A model generated the notes under the pieces. It made no database searches. It was not told where the DNA came from and worked only from the letters and a program-made list of their open reading frames with translations. Position numbers and translations under genes: made by a program. 64,000 nt of DNA from Choristoneura fumiferana (taxonomy: Eukaryota > Arthropoda > Insecta > Lepidoptera > Tortricidae). The DNA lies in NCBI RefSeq assembly GCF_025370935.1, contig NC_133482.1, positions 17,965,194 through 18,029,193 on the forward strand, written 5' to 3'. This document shows positions 11,236 to 22,589 of the stretch, one piece after another; position 1 is the stretch's first letter, and each line of letters begins with the position of its first letter.

Positions 11236-11551
11236 AGATACGTTAAAATGTTTAAAATCCTTGAATGTACCAAATCTGGCAGCTGAAGTTTGTTTTCATT
11301 TAGTTAAATACCTATCCAAACCAAGTATAGCACAATTGTCTTGCAGTTCTAAGCTGGGCTTTAGCAGGTACAATACAAAAGGCAAACAGTTCACAAGAAT
11401 CTTGATTCTGTTAAGCACTGGAGTTACAACAATGAAGGATTGTTCGACGCCATCAATTGTTTTCTTCAAAGCAAATAAACTGCCGGGTTTCAAACAAATG
11501 AATGTCAAATGGGGAAAGAACAGAAGTGTGGCGCCCTCTCACTCTCGCTAA
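11236..11551 (+). other. Unrecognised open frame beside the MITE
   Basis: A reading frame of about 105 codons stays open from the MITE junction to TAA at 11549-11551 (begins IGPDTLKCLKSLNVPNLAAE). The opposite strand is also open for 70 codons. I recognise no domain, and there is no clear start outside the MITE. It may be a decayed exon, a retroelement piece or chance. Confidence 0.2.
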
Positions 11552-11739
11552 ATTCATTCAAATATACATCGTGTTTTTCTGGACTTAAGGTCAAAAGGTA
11601 AAATTCGCGAACTTGACAAGAGACATCCCAAAAACCTCACTTTTTAAGCTTCTGTCTAAATGTGTGAATTAAAAACACTTTACACTGTTTTACTGTGTAA
11701 CTATCGTCTAGTGTTTGACATAAAAGTCTCCCCATAGAC

Positions 11740-11935
11740 CTCCAGTTGCTTCTGTTGGAAGCGTCGCGGCCTGCACCCACCACTCCCACCAGAGCCTACA
11801 GCTTTATCCTCACCTGCCCTTCTTGTTGGTGGACGTCCTACGCTACGCAAGCCGATCTGCGGTCTCCATTCGAGAACTTTTCGGCCCCTAAGGTCATCTG
11901 TTCTCCATGCTGTATGGCCAACCTGCCTGGCCTAC
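11740..11935 (-). pseudogene. RTE-type LINE ORF fragment
   Basis: The minus strand encodes AWRTDDLRGRKVLEWRPQ and then SVGRPPTRR, the 'GHIARRTDGRWGRKVLEWRPRTGRRSVGRPPTRW' landmark block of RTE polyproteins. No start or stop of a functional ORF is present. Confidence 0.65.
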
Positions 11936-12054
11936 GTAAAACTAGGTAAGTACTTAATTCTTGATTATCTTTTATGTAAGTGTTAAGTAACTAGTGTATT
12001 CTAGAAATTACGGTATGCACGATACGGCACAATGACAGGTGTAAAATATAGTAT

Positions 12055-12175
12055 GTATGTTATGTATGTAAATACTTTATTGTACATACTTAAAACACAA
12101 AAATAATACAAAAAGAAAACAACAAAACAAAAGAGTATAAAGGCGAACTTATCCCTAAAAAGGATCTTTTCAAGC
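12055..12175 (-). mobile_element. LINE 3' end, reversed
   Basis: 'TACTTTATTGTACATAC' at the left edge is the reversed polyadenylation end seen also at 62.28 and 62.40 kb (CTCTTTATTGCACACC). The sequence then follows AT-rich 3' UTR-like sequence containing 'AAGGCGAACTTATCCCTA'. Confidence 0.45.
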
Positions 12176-12179
12176 TAAC

Positions 12180-14890
12180 CTAAACAGGAAAGGAAAACTT
12201 AAAGATAGATTAGATTAGATTAGATATTACCTTTTGAGAAAATACATTATAAACACATGTCAGTTAATTACAAGAAATTCACAAAAGGATCGTCAAATGT
12301 ATACAAAAAAATAAATGTTATCACAATAAATTGCCAGCCAGAATAAAAAATAAAACATTGATAGGCGAACAGTAATTTATGCACAGTGAGAAAATAAATA
12401 AATATAGTTTATAATATTAGTAGAATTCAAAGTAAGAACCTAAGTTACATAAATAACTGTAAGCTAGGTATGTAAGTATTTAAGTTAAATATTACAGCTC
12501 TTGCTCTCAGCTTTGCATCTCTGGAACGGTTTGAGAATTTCAGTTATTTCCAGGCAGCTCGGTAGACGATGTTTTGTTTGCTCTAGAGCGTTAGAAGCGA
12601 AATGCAGTTTACATAATATTAAGGCCCAAGTCAGTTGCAGCAGCTTGGAAATAACAACACAGCTGTGCTACTTGTAAGGTTAGGTGGGTTCAAATCAAAA
12701 ACTATAATTGCAGACATAGATCTAAGTACTAAAAATTAATGATTTTTAGTTGATCTGAGATTATTTTTATTTTGCTTCACAGGTGAGTGAAGGTTTCCTC
12801 ACGATTTCACCATACGACATAAAACGACACATAATTAAACCGACACGCAATTAAAAAAAATACAAACACGAACATTCTAATGTCAACAGGCATTGATAAA
12901 TTTCCTTAACCGTTCAGGGCAGGAACCAAAAAAAAAAAACATGTGCGCCAACCACGCTCCTTACAATAGGGACCCCATTCACATTAAAGCACATTAATAT
13001 AAAACTTAACTTTTATTTCTTTTCATTTATTCAGAAGAACATATCCACAAAGACTCCCCAAAAATTCGCCCCTTTAAATAGTTATGCAGTTCGCAGACTA
13101 AACTGCCTGCACTCGCGCAATTTTCCTCCGGAGAGATTACGACCCATTTCAGAAACGTGCGCATTTAGGTACCTACAGCTTTAGCTGAACGGAACTAGTC
13201 CAGGAATTACCTCCTGCTAGAGCCGCGATCCATTCTACATTGTACAGACATGTACCACGGACATGCTTGTGAGCTGGGAGAGGGTGCAGTGTAGTATATG
13301 TAGGAGTATCAAGGATTATGTAAATAGTCAGACTCGGGAAATAGGTATAGGATTACTTGCGCAAGATGTGATCTAAGTATAAGAACTTAATTAACTAACT
13401 GAAAACTTCAGATTGTCTTTCTTGATTAAGTTAGTTTAATACACTACTGAGTTACTGATGTACACTGATCGATGTGTCAGCAGTGAAGTGGATGAGCAGT
13501 AATGATCTACACACGACTCTATCGCCAAGATAATAAGAAAGTGTGTAGCATTGAGATAACAACTGCTCATGTACTTTCGCTGCTGACTGTATCTCAGCGT
13601 GTACCGCGTCAAAGTATGCAAGATTAGGTAAACACACCTGTTCCTAACCTTAAAATTCCAGTTAGCTTTTAAAAGATATTTATCTGTTTTGGTTAATCCT
13701 ATACATACCAAGTGTCTAAATGTTAACACTTGGATGCATATTATCAAAAAGGATACCATGGGCTTTTTAATTTTTGTCAAACTTAAAACCTAAACTTGCT
13801 AAAAGTGGCTCCGATGCGGAAGACGTTCTCCTTATTCTGTTTTGCAAGCGGAATACAATTTTGTGTGTTTTGTTGTTTGTGTGTATCAGAAATGATATCG
13901 TAGCGTTAAAAATTAATAGTCAGGACACCAACACGACGACACCGGACACTAGACGTCACTGGACATGTGCAACTCGGTGTCACGGCGGTGGACACACGTA
14001 GACACTCGATGTACTGTACACACTGAATGTACAAAGTCATAGCCATCTTGTTTGATAAATCTGAACGGATGAATAAGCTTAAGCATAATATTAAACCCAC
14101 AACCGCTATTGCGTCGTCGGTCGCCATGGGAACTCAAATGAAGATTGCTTCGATAAACTACAGGTGTAAGAATTCACGATAAATCGAACCAGTAAAAAAT
14201 AATAAGAATAGTGGATGAGAGTTCTACACTTTCTGCCATCGTACCTACTGCTATGCAGTTTGGCAGAGGTATATAGATATAAGTATTTCTGTGTACTTCG
14301 TTTGTTTTTTTATATGAGTAAATGAAAAAAAAATAGAACCACGAATACAAGGTGAAATTGTCGTAGCGTAACGTCTGTTTGCTATAAACGTAATTATTTA
14401 TTTCCGTAGTGTTGACTGCATTCGTTCCAAAGCAGCTTAAACGATTGTCGCCAAAAATTCACGAAAAATAAAAAATAAAAATCGTACCGAGAAATGGCAT
14501 AAAACGCGACAGCTGCGTGTGCTTTAGCTTCCCAGACAGCGTGCTGATAATTTATCAGTTAGATTGCATTGTAGTGCGGCCATTCAGAGCCCGGCCATCC
14601 CGGAATCCCGTTTTTGTCCCGCGGGACGTGAGAGCGCTGTCATTAACTCGATGGCCGCGGCGCCGGCAACCATACGAATGATTTAGCAACTTCTCTGTCC
14701 AGGGAATCATTGTGTGACTTATACAAGTATTTTGTGTGACTCATTTTTGAAGGGAAGTCTGCATTATTTTCTCGTAGCAGCATGGACGTGTAGAAAAAAA
14801 AACCAAAAAGTATTGGATGGGGATAGTGAAGTTGTTAAAATTATCTTAGTAAATAAATGAGTAAGTAAATAAAGCATTGCTATAGTGGTA
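12180..14890. other. Largely unassigned AT-rich stretch
   Basis: It holds a short AGATT tandem run (about 12206-12228) and a homopurine tract near 12929. Some CpG-rich sequence lies at about 14560-14690 (TCCCGCGGGACGTGAGAGCG, GGCCGCGGCGCCGGC) that could be an old promoter or repeat. Open frames of 60-115 codons (13436-13780, 13774-14137) have compositions expected by chance. I see no supported gene. Confidence 0.4.
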
Positions 14891-14894
14891 TAAT

Positions 14895-15003
14895 GAATGA
14901 CATGCGGGCAATCAGTTGAATACAAGTGGCGAGTTGTCGTTCTATTGTGGCGTTCTAAGGAAGCATTTGTTCAGCAGAACGTCTTCCATGGCATTGTTGA
15001 CTA
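14895..15003 (+). pseudogene. Degenerate RTE-type LINE 3' end
   Basis: 'CAAGTGGCGAGTTGTCGTTC' and 'TTGTTCAGCAGAACGTCTTC' match, with changes, the better copies at 45.2 and 54.1 kb. Confidence 0.45.
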
Positions 15004-15589
15004 GATTGTGATCTAGAAGACACCAAATAATACAAATAAATGAAGACTATGATGTAATATTTAGAAATTACCTTGGGAATTAAATAAAATCTCGGAGTTT
15101 CAATTCAAACGCCATGCTTAATTGTTCAGGAGATCGACATAATAAACAATTTGTCGTTCAGCCGGATCCAAGCGCGCTGCCAAGTGTTTTTGCTCCCGTA
15201 CTTATCCTATTGCAACAACTGGCGCCAACTACAATAATATTTGCCAAGCCTGCCAAGCAAATACCGGTCCAACTCACACCTGATACGGCCGATAATCGCT
15301 TGCGCATGTGGCACAATAACAAAGTGCACTATTGAAGTGTAATTACAATTAGTTCCCGGGTTCGATCCACGTGTAAAAATATTTAATTATTTTTTATGTG
15401 TCGAATCGGTTAAGTGGAGCGCAGCTGGCGTTGTTGAACCGAGAAAAAATAAATGTTCTTTTTATTAAGCCGTACGTAGTGCGACAAAATTGACAGGGAT
15501 AGCAATGTTCTGTGAAATTCTGTTTTAAGTACAAAATAAATTTGACTTTACTAGATAGGAATGAGAGTAAGAATAAGGATAATAATATA

Positions 15590-15865
15590 ATTAAGAATAA
15601 CAGCAATTTTACTACGAGTAATAACCTAACCAACAAAAAGTTGGAAAACCCTCAAATTTGTCACTTCAAAGTTTAAAAACGGCTGAACAGATTTTGATGA
15701 AACATGTCTAAAAATCATCGCCAAAAAACCTGCTTTCGAAAAAAACCGCATTCAAATCGGTCCACCCGTTTAAGAGCTACGGTGCCACAGATAGACACAC
15801 ACATAGTTAGTTAGCGGTCAAACTTATAACACCCCTTTTTTTGCGTCGGGTCGGGGGTTAAAAAA
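15590..15865 (+). repeat. Copy of the 'CGGTCCACCCGTTTAAGAGC' repeat family
   Basis: Landmarks in order: TAATAACCTAACCAACAAAAAG, AAACGGCTGAACAGATTTTG, AAATCGGTCCACCCGTTTAA, CACAGATAGACACAC, AACACCCC, GCGTCGG...GGGGTTA. Other copies are at 20940-21066 and 23925-24135 (plus) and 24298-24460 (minus). It is a dispersed lepidopteran retroposon, non-coding here. Confidence 0.6.
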
Positions 15866-16699
15866 TACGGTTACATAGTGTACAAAATTACATAGGTAAG
15901 TAACACGACACATTGCTGCTTAAGTCATTGTGTAGGTACATATGATATATTATTCTCGCACTAGATTCTGGGGCCAGATAAAAGGAAACACCATATTTAT
16001 TTCGGGGATCTCACAAACGGCTCTAACAATTTCGATGAAATTTGCTATGCCGTTTTCGGGACCAACAATCGCACTATCGGCCCTATTCCAGGAAAACCCG
16101 GACTTTCGAGTTTTAGTGTAAACACGCGCAATAAGTTTGACCACAACAGGTGTGCAAATTGGTTAGCCCTATCATCAGTTTTGTTTTTATTTGTAATATT
16201 TATTTGTGTTTTTTGCTTTTAAAGCCTTTTATTATATATTTGTATGTATAATCTCCTAGTAATCTCTAAAACACGATTTAACACAAAAAAAACCGGTACT
16301 ACGCGTTCCTGAGAAAAAAGTTCTTTACTGACGGACGGACAGCAAATTGATCCTATAAGGGTTCCCTTTTTTGGAGACAGAGGGACGGGACATTACATTG
16401 CTTTTGATTATTATTATTGCGAAGCAAAAAGTCTTTTAGAAACAACAATAACCTAAAAATATAATGGTGGAAGTATTGTATGCTCGCTACACTAATAAAT
16501 AAGAGCGCGATGCATTCATTGTCGCTGAGCGTAATCGTTCAATTGCCGGGCCATTCGTCATTCGTTCAGTGCCTCGTTCAATCTCAGTCTCCGGCGCTAG
16601 GGCTGCCACTCCTCTACGGTCACACGGAACTTGCCAATTTATTTTACAACCTCTTATTTTTAAACCTGGACGCAAAAGATGAGTGTTATAAGTTTGGCG

Positions 16700-16990
16700 C
16701 CAATGCAGGTTTGCAGGTGGTAGGACCTTGTGCAAGGTCCGCCCGGATTGCTACCACCATCTTGCTCGCTAATCCTGCCGTGAAGCAGCAGTGCTTGCAC
16801 TGTTGTGTTTCGGCGTGGAGAGTAAGACAGCCGGTGAAATTACTGGCACTTGAGGTATCCCATCATAGGCCTCTAGGTTGGCAACGCATCTGCAATACCC
16901 CTGGTGTTGCAGATGTTTATGGGCGGTGGTGATCTCTTACCATTAGGAGACCCACTTGCTCGTTTGCCATCCAGTCGAATAAAAAAAATG
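16700..16990 (+). mobile_element. Retroposon 3' end, 'TTGCTCGCTAATCCTGCCGT' family, copy 1
   Basis: It runs from GTGGTAGGACCTTGTGCAAG through GGTGTTGCAGATGTTTATGG and 'TCTTACCATTAGGAGACCCA' to CATCCAGTCGAATAAAAAAA. Copies at 18402-18638 and 39150-39390 are collinear, and a reversed fragment lies at 23485-23575. The A-rich tail after AATAAA indicates retroposition. Stops occur in all frames. Confidence 0.65.
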
Positions 16991-17067
16991 ATTATAATGT
17001 GGCATCGTACACCTGCCTGATAATTTAGTTAAAATCTTTAATTACATGAGAACTTAAATTATTATTA

Positions 17068-17295
17068 TATACCTGGCTCATTTAGATCGATCAATATAGG
17101 AAAGTCTGAAACTATAAGACATACGAAGATCTGTTCTTAGGAACCATGTCATCGATTTTAGTAACAAGAAAAACTGCATCATTCATTTAAAAAAAAGCTT
17201 GTGCTCAGTTCAAGAATCGAACCCGGTCGTTTTTAAAAATAAATTTTCATTATTTCTATTTGGTTATCGATATCTTTTAGTCCAGCTGTGCCTGT
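17068..17295 (+). mobile_element. Left part of a TIR element (GGCTCATTTAGATCGATCA family)
   Basis: This matches the first 230 bp of 57435-57685 and the inverted right end of 18692-19290: 'TTAGGAACCATGTCATCGAT', TTAGTAACAAGAAAAACTGC and 'AATCGAACCCGGTCG'. The right end is missing. Confidence 0.5.
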
Positions 17296-18401
17296 TCCAG
17301 ATTTTTTAATATTGTTGTCCACCAACAGTCGGGCGTCCAGTATTTGTTTTAATTTTTTTTTTCATCAGGATCATTCCAGATTCAAATGAACTACTTTTTG
17401 CCGAGGGATAGTCCCAAGTTCCCACGGGACGCAGAAGATGCGGCCAACAAGTTAATAAAGTAATTGATCTGGCATTGTGTGAGGTGCGGCGACCCTAAGT
17501 GGCCATCTATTTCAGACGCGGCCATAACGCTTGGCGATTCCGTTTAGCATTATTTCTATAAAACGCCGGTGGAAGTATTTGTGCAATTCGACCTTTGTCG
17601 TACAAAGTTTCGAGTTTGTTTCGAGCTTCTCTTTTGTGGAAATAAACTCTTACCCCCTTATTCAAAAACGACAATCAAACCTATTTTAGTTAAAATGCCG
17701 ATTCGTTTGTCCTTATCTGTCTTCGACATTTTATTTGTTAGAAAGGACAAGCTTTGTTAGTTAACTAGGCTTGTTAAGTTTTATGAATAAGGGGTTAAAC
17801 TGTTTTAAAGGTTACAAACGACTGTTTATTTAACAGTTCTTCGATAGTTAGTTAATTTTAACATTGGTTACATTTTCTTTGGTCAAGCGATTAGCTACTT
17901 ACTGTTTTCTCGCTCAATAAACGAACAACAGTTATACATCCCGTGTCAGTACCTAAAAAAGATAAATAACTATATGAATATTCACTTGGTCGCTGCCTGT
18001 TCACATTTCCGGAGAGAAATCTCTTTTCACTAGTTTGTCGCAGCAAGAAGAGCTATAAAAAAAACTCACTCAGCGATGCTAGTTTCACTTGCGTAAATAC
18101 CTATTCAGCGCTTTTGTTGTGTTTTTTCGTCATTACCGCTTCGGCAATCACTATTGAAAGAGATGATGCTCGTGGTTATTTTTTTGTCTAAACTAAAGGC
18201 AATATCGATCCTAAATCTAGCATGATCAAATTTTTGCAACTTGTCCTTGGGTTGTGCTAATAAACGTGGAATGGTAATGACGTTTAACCGACCGGTTGAA
18301 ACGCTCAAAGATTCACCAACTTCTTGCCAATCAGAACACACGCCATAACAGTACTATTACTTATTCTGTGAGTATAATAACAAACAACAGACTTTTTACA
18401 G

Positions 18402-18638
18402 GTGGTACGACCTTGTGCAAGGTCTGCCCGGATTACTACCACCATCTTGCTCGCTAATCCTGCCGTGAAGCAGCAGTGCTTGCACTGTTGTGTTTCGGCG
18501 TGGAGAGCAAGACAACCGGTGAAATTATGTTGGCAACGCATCTGCAATCCCCCTGGTGTTGCAGGTGTTTATGGGCGGTGGTGATCTCTTACCATCAGGA
18601 GACCCACTTGCTCGTTTTCCATCCAGTCGAATAAAAAA
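18402..18638 (+). mobile_element. Retroposon 3' end, 'TTGCTCGCTAATCCTGCCGT' family, copy 2
   Basis: Collinear with copy 1 but lacks an internal ~35 bp block after 'GTGAAATTA'. It ends at CATCCAGTCGAATAAAAAAA. Confidence 0.65.
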
Positions 18639-18691
18639 AAACTACAGTGTGCTAGTAGGTAATCGCCCGTCACCGCACTCGTTGATACTTA

Positions 18692-19290
18692 TACAGGATG
18701 GCTTATTTAGATCGGTCAGTATGGGAAAGTCTGAATCTATAATACATACGAAAAAAAACTTGTACTCAGCTCGGGAATCGGATCCAATCGATTTGTAAAA
18801 TAAAACTTACATTATTACAAAATATGTAATACAATTTTGAACATGAAACTACCGTGAGACTCACGCCTTAAACCGAGTTTAGCTTGACATGTTTCGGGCT
18901 ATTTCGTAGCCCTTCTTCTCAGGAGCACGCGACTCGGCGGCTGCCGCAATACGCACACTACACGCCACCGCTCTGCTCGCGCGAGCTAAACTCGGTTTAA
19001 GACGTGAGCTATCCGTTACAATAATTCATTTCATATGAAATACAATGCTTTAAATTCATTCAAGATATCGTGTTTAATAGAAACATTTATTGCTTCTGAT
19101 CTACATTATCGATATCCAAATAGAAATAACCGGGTTTGATTTCTGTTCTGAGCACAAGTTTTTTTTTAAATTATGAATGCAGTTTTTTTTTGTTACGAAA
19201 ACCGATGACATGGTTCCTAAAAACAGATCTTCGTTTGTCCTATATTTTCAGACTTTCCCATACTGACCTACCTAAATGAGCCACCCTGTA
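18692..19290. mobile_element. Non-autonomous TIR DNA element, ~599 bp, with a second palindrome inside
   Basis: The terminal repeats TACAGGATGGCTTATTTAG and CTAAATGAGCCACCCTGTA pair over about 43 bp. TA occurs at both termini, compatible with a TA duplication. A subterminal block resembles a reversed tRNA B-box (GGGAATCGGATCC). A nested palindrome occupies 18859-19009. No transposase is encoded. Confidence 0.65.
18859..19009. mobile_element. Nested palindrome/MITE, ~150 bp
   Basis: CCTTAAACCGAGTTTAGCT at the left mirrors AGCTAAACTCGGTTTAAG at the right. Between them lies a GC-rich core with GGGCTATTTCGTAGCCC (a short hairpin) and 'GCACGCGACTCGGCGGCTGC'. Confidence 0.6.
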
Positions 19291-19426
19291 AGTATAGCCC
19301 AGTGAGAAAAATATTGGAACTTCATACTTAGGAAAACACTCGTTTCTGCTGTTCTCCAACTTGTAACTAGTTTCTGGCTCAACTCTTCTCGTTCATCGTC
19401 AACGGTGGAACAAGTACCTAGCTTAA

Positions 19427-19773
19427 GAGCGTTTATACCTGCTGAGCTGGCAACGTTGCATTTTTGTTAGTTTTCTCGATTATTCCATAAAAATTGAATG
19501 AAAATATTAATAATGTGCTCTTTTAGAACTGTTCTTAATATATAAGTTAATGTGTCTACAGCAATAGTTATTCGTGAGAGACTATTATTTTCTTTAAAAA
19601 CCGTTCATAAAAATTTGTTAATTTTTAAAGAATATAAAAGTCTATCACGAATAATTATTGCATTAGACACATTAACTAACTTACTTACTTTTTATTAACT
19701 TATAATTTTTTATGGAATAATCGAGAAAACTAACAAAAATGCAACGTTGCCAGCTCAGCAGGTATAAACGCTC
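19427..19773. mobile_element. MITE, 347 bp, flanked by TTAA, copy 1
   Basis: GAGCGTTTATACCTGCTGAG at the left is mirrored by the right end, and the arms pair over ~70 bp. A second inner pair (TTAATGTGTCTA / TAGACACATTAA) follows. TTAA occurs immediately outside both ends (19423-19426 and 19774-19777), the duplication of piggyBac-like, Kolobok or Sola3 elements. It has no coding content. Confidence 0.7.
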
Positions 19774-20186
19774 TTAATTAGATTTTGCCCTCTGTTTATT
19801 TATAAGCTTGTCTACTACTCGTAGTACCTGGTGTTACGCGTACCTACCGATAGAATCAACAGTAAGTATATTTTATGCAACTGTTGGGCACTGCAGGTCT
19901 CCTCTTACAATGAGAGGGTTTTAGTATAGGTAGTGCCACGAGAGTTAAAGTGAATGATTACACAATCAGCTATACATGGAGAACTGAATGTATCAAAGGA
20001 TAATGAATGAAATTAATAAGTGAATGTCGCCGCAAAATCCCGCTCTCATTAAATGACATGTTCTTGTGTGCGTGACCTCAACTTGGGTGGCACTACCTAT
20101 AGCTCCCACAATTACAAATGTTGCACATCCACGTCACCTTGTTCATTCAAAATCTTCATCTGCAATAACACTTCAATCCAAGCACT

Positions 20187-20504
20187 GGTAAGAGCATTTA
20201 TAAGTACCTGCTGAGCTGGCAACATTGCATTTTTGTTAGTTTTTCTCGATTATGCCATAAAAATTGAATGAAAATGAAAAATGTGGTCTGATGGAACTCT
20301 TCTTAATATATAAGTTAATGTGTCTACTCCAATTCGTGATAGACTTTTATATTATTTAAAAACGAACAAATTTTTATTAACGGTGTTTAAACAAAATAAA
20401 AGTCTATCACGCAATTATTGGAGTAGACACATTAACTTATATAATTAAGAAGAGTTCTATTTATCAGAACACATTTTTAATTTTCATAGGTATAAACGCT
20501 CTTT
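20187..20504. mobile_element. MITE copy 2 of the GAGCGTTTATACC family, right arm deleted
   Basis: The left arm is intact (TGAGCTGGCAACATTGCATT) and the inner TTAATGTGTCTAC pair is present. The right arm lacks ~70 bp, keeping only AGGTATAAACGCTC. The two copies lie only 0.4 kb apart, in the same orientation. Confidence 0.65.
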
Positions 20505-20576
20505 AATCGATCTCCAATAATGTGATCTCATTAGGAGTGATGACTGCCACATACCGTCCCTGGTCGCGGCGCAGCT

Positions 20577-20687
20577 GGGCTACTACGAAACTCTAAACTC
20601 GAAGTTCATATCGTACCGTCCCTCTCGCTCTCGTATTAAATAGTATAAGTGTCAGAGGGACCCCACGACACGAACTTCGTAGTAGCC
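20577..20687. mobile_element. 'GGGCTACTACGAA' MITE, copy 1
   Basis: GGGCTACTACGAAACT... mirrors ...TTCGTAGTAGCCC, with an inner GTCCCTCTCGC / GTCAGAGGGAC pairing and a central TATTAAATAG. Copies 2-4 are at 29690-29812, 38190-38272 and 52755-52882. Confidence 0.7.
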
Positions 20688-21128
20688 CTGCAGGCGCCGG
20701 CTGCCAGCTGCTGCATACTTGAGCTACTGCCGAGACGAGTCTCTCGCGAGCCAAAACACAGGTTTGCCGCGGACGAATGCTTGCGCAGTAGCCGCGCACA
20801 GTCTATACGCAGCTTTAGCCAACTACAATAACCTAAACAACTTCACTGCTTGGTCGTCATCCATCATGACTGTGGTTGGTGATAGAATGCACTCCTTCCA
20901 TCGATTCGGGTCTGTCGCGGTTCTCACATCTAACTAAGAAAAACTTAACAAAGTAAAATATCTCAAAAACGGCTAAACCGATTGTGATAAAACAGCATTC
21001 AAATCGGTCCACTAGTTTGAGAGCTACGGTGCCACAGACAGACCCCTCTTTTATGCGTCGGGGTTACAAACATAAGCATTGTTTGTGTTGTACCTTTAAA
21101 CTGCGAAACGAAATCAAAGAGTATTGAA

Positions 21129-21478
21129 AAAAAAATCGGCCAAGTGCGAGTCGCGCCGAACTCGCGCACGAAGGGTTCCGTACCATCTTACCATGCTTGC
21201 GATGCCATCGCTTACCATGTCACGAATAAATGTCTTCTTTCCTTCTTTTTCTTTCTATCTATACAACATTCATTAGACATTAGCAAAAAACCGCAAAAAA
21301 AACATTTTTTATTAGTATTTCTTATTATAGCAGCCACGTTATACATAATCTGTGAAAATTTCAACTGTCTAACTATCAGAGTTCATGGGTTCACTATACA
21401 CTTGGTGACAGACAGACGGACAGCGAAGTCTTAGTAATAGGGTTTCCGTTTTTACCCTTTGGGTACGGATCCCTAAAA
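21129..21478 (+). repeat. Dispersed repeat 'CGGCCAAGTGCGAGTC...GGTACGGAWCCCTAAAA'
   Basis: It starts ATCGGCCAAGTGCGAGTCGC and ends GGGTACGGATCCCTAAAAA, with a GACAGACAGACGGACAGC block inside. The better-preserved relative is at 56655-56929. It is widespread in Lepidoptera and non-coding. Confidence 0.6.
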
Positions 21479-21834
21479 AACAAAAAAAATACAACTCAAA
21501 AAAACCATGAAAAAAAATCTACCAGTCGACGAGCCAGCAGGCGAGGTCACCGAACCCGCGCTCAACGCGCGTTGTTGTGTGTGAACGTCTGTCTGTGCGA
21601 TTATCTCCGGAAGTCCGGTCGCTCAATGCGGCTTTGTGGGTCTCGCCTCGCCGGGAGCAGTAGCCTCTGGCCGCGGCTTCGCTCGCGTGGTTCATTGAAA
21701 TGTAGCTGAATTGAAATTCCGTCATTTTAGTATTGTCAAAAATGTACGTTGAAAAATTACGTTGTGTGTGGTGTTAAGTGTGTGCTTGACATTACTGTGT
21801 ATAATAACCGTTCGTCTGGCCTGGCCAGATTTTT

Positions 21835-22505
21835 AGGGTGTACTGCCTTTTCGGCGAAATATGTTTCGCAAAATTTCACTTAGCAACCAACCTTTCGCCA
21901 AAGTTTAATTTGGCAAACTAATATTTGGCATAACTTTACTTCGCATTTTTTTTATTTCGCAACATGTTTTTTACTTCATCACACATTTATGTGGCAAATA
22001 ATTATGTAGCAAATGATTGGCTTAGGCAAATAACACATTGTCAAATAACATTTGGGCAATTTGTACTTTAATTTGATTTGTGCGAGCGAGCGAAGCGAGC
22101 GAGCAAGACGGTTCGGAGCAGAAGCGACTTGGATAGTTTAGGTTCAGAAGGCTAAGGCGGGAGCGAAGCGGAGCGTAGCTCCCGCCTTAGCCTTCGATGT
22201 TAGGTTTTTTTTTATAGCAGCCAGGATAAATGACACTAGAAAAGTAGGTTGGATGCCATTCAATAAGTTGCTAAATTAAGGTATGCCAATCAATACATTT
22301 GACGAAATCATAAATGACATCTTAAAAAAATCCAGGTAATAATTTGCATAATAATAATTTATCGAATCATTAGTTGGAAAATGATATTAGTGCGAAACGT
22401 TGAGTTGGGAAATAACATTTCGCCTAAACAAAACTATGGGATAAATAGTTTGGGAGTTAATAATTTGCTAAATAATTTTCGCCGATACATTAGTAAACCG
22501 ATTTT
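21835..22505. repeat. Word-repeat region around a strong GC hairpin
   Basis: Many degenerate copies of 'TTTGGCAAA / TTTCGCAAA / GGCAAATAA' occur every ~20-30 bp from 21850 to 22070 and sparsely from 22360 to 22490. The centre holds GCGAGCGAGCGAAGCGAGCG and a near-perfect stem, GAAGGCTAAGGCGGGAGC with GCTCCCGCCTTAGCCTTC (about 22147-22195). It looks like a non-autonomous element with multiple binding-site-like words. Borders are not defined. Confidence 0.5.
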
Positions 22506-22589
22506 TAGTTTTAAGGTTAGGCAGAGAAATTGACGTCTCAATGACATAATGTGACATGGGCCACAGATGATATATTATGATACGGGACA

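Noticed and set aside
13436..13780. 114-codon minus-strand open frame
   Set aside because: No domain, no splice or promoter context, and composition consistent with chance.
15190..15240. Retroviral/LTR primer-binding site (TGGCGCCAACT)
   Set aside because: An 8-base match only. No LTR pair, polypurine tract or gag/pol sequence was seen around it.
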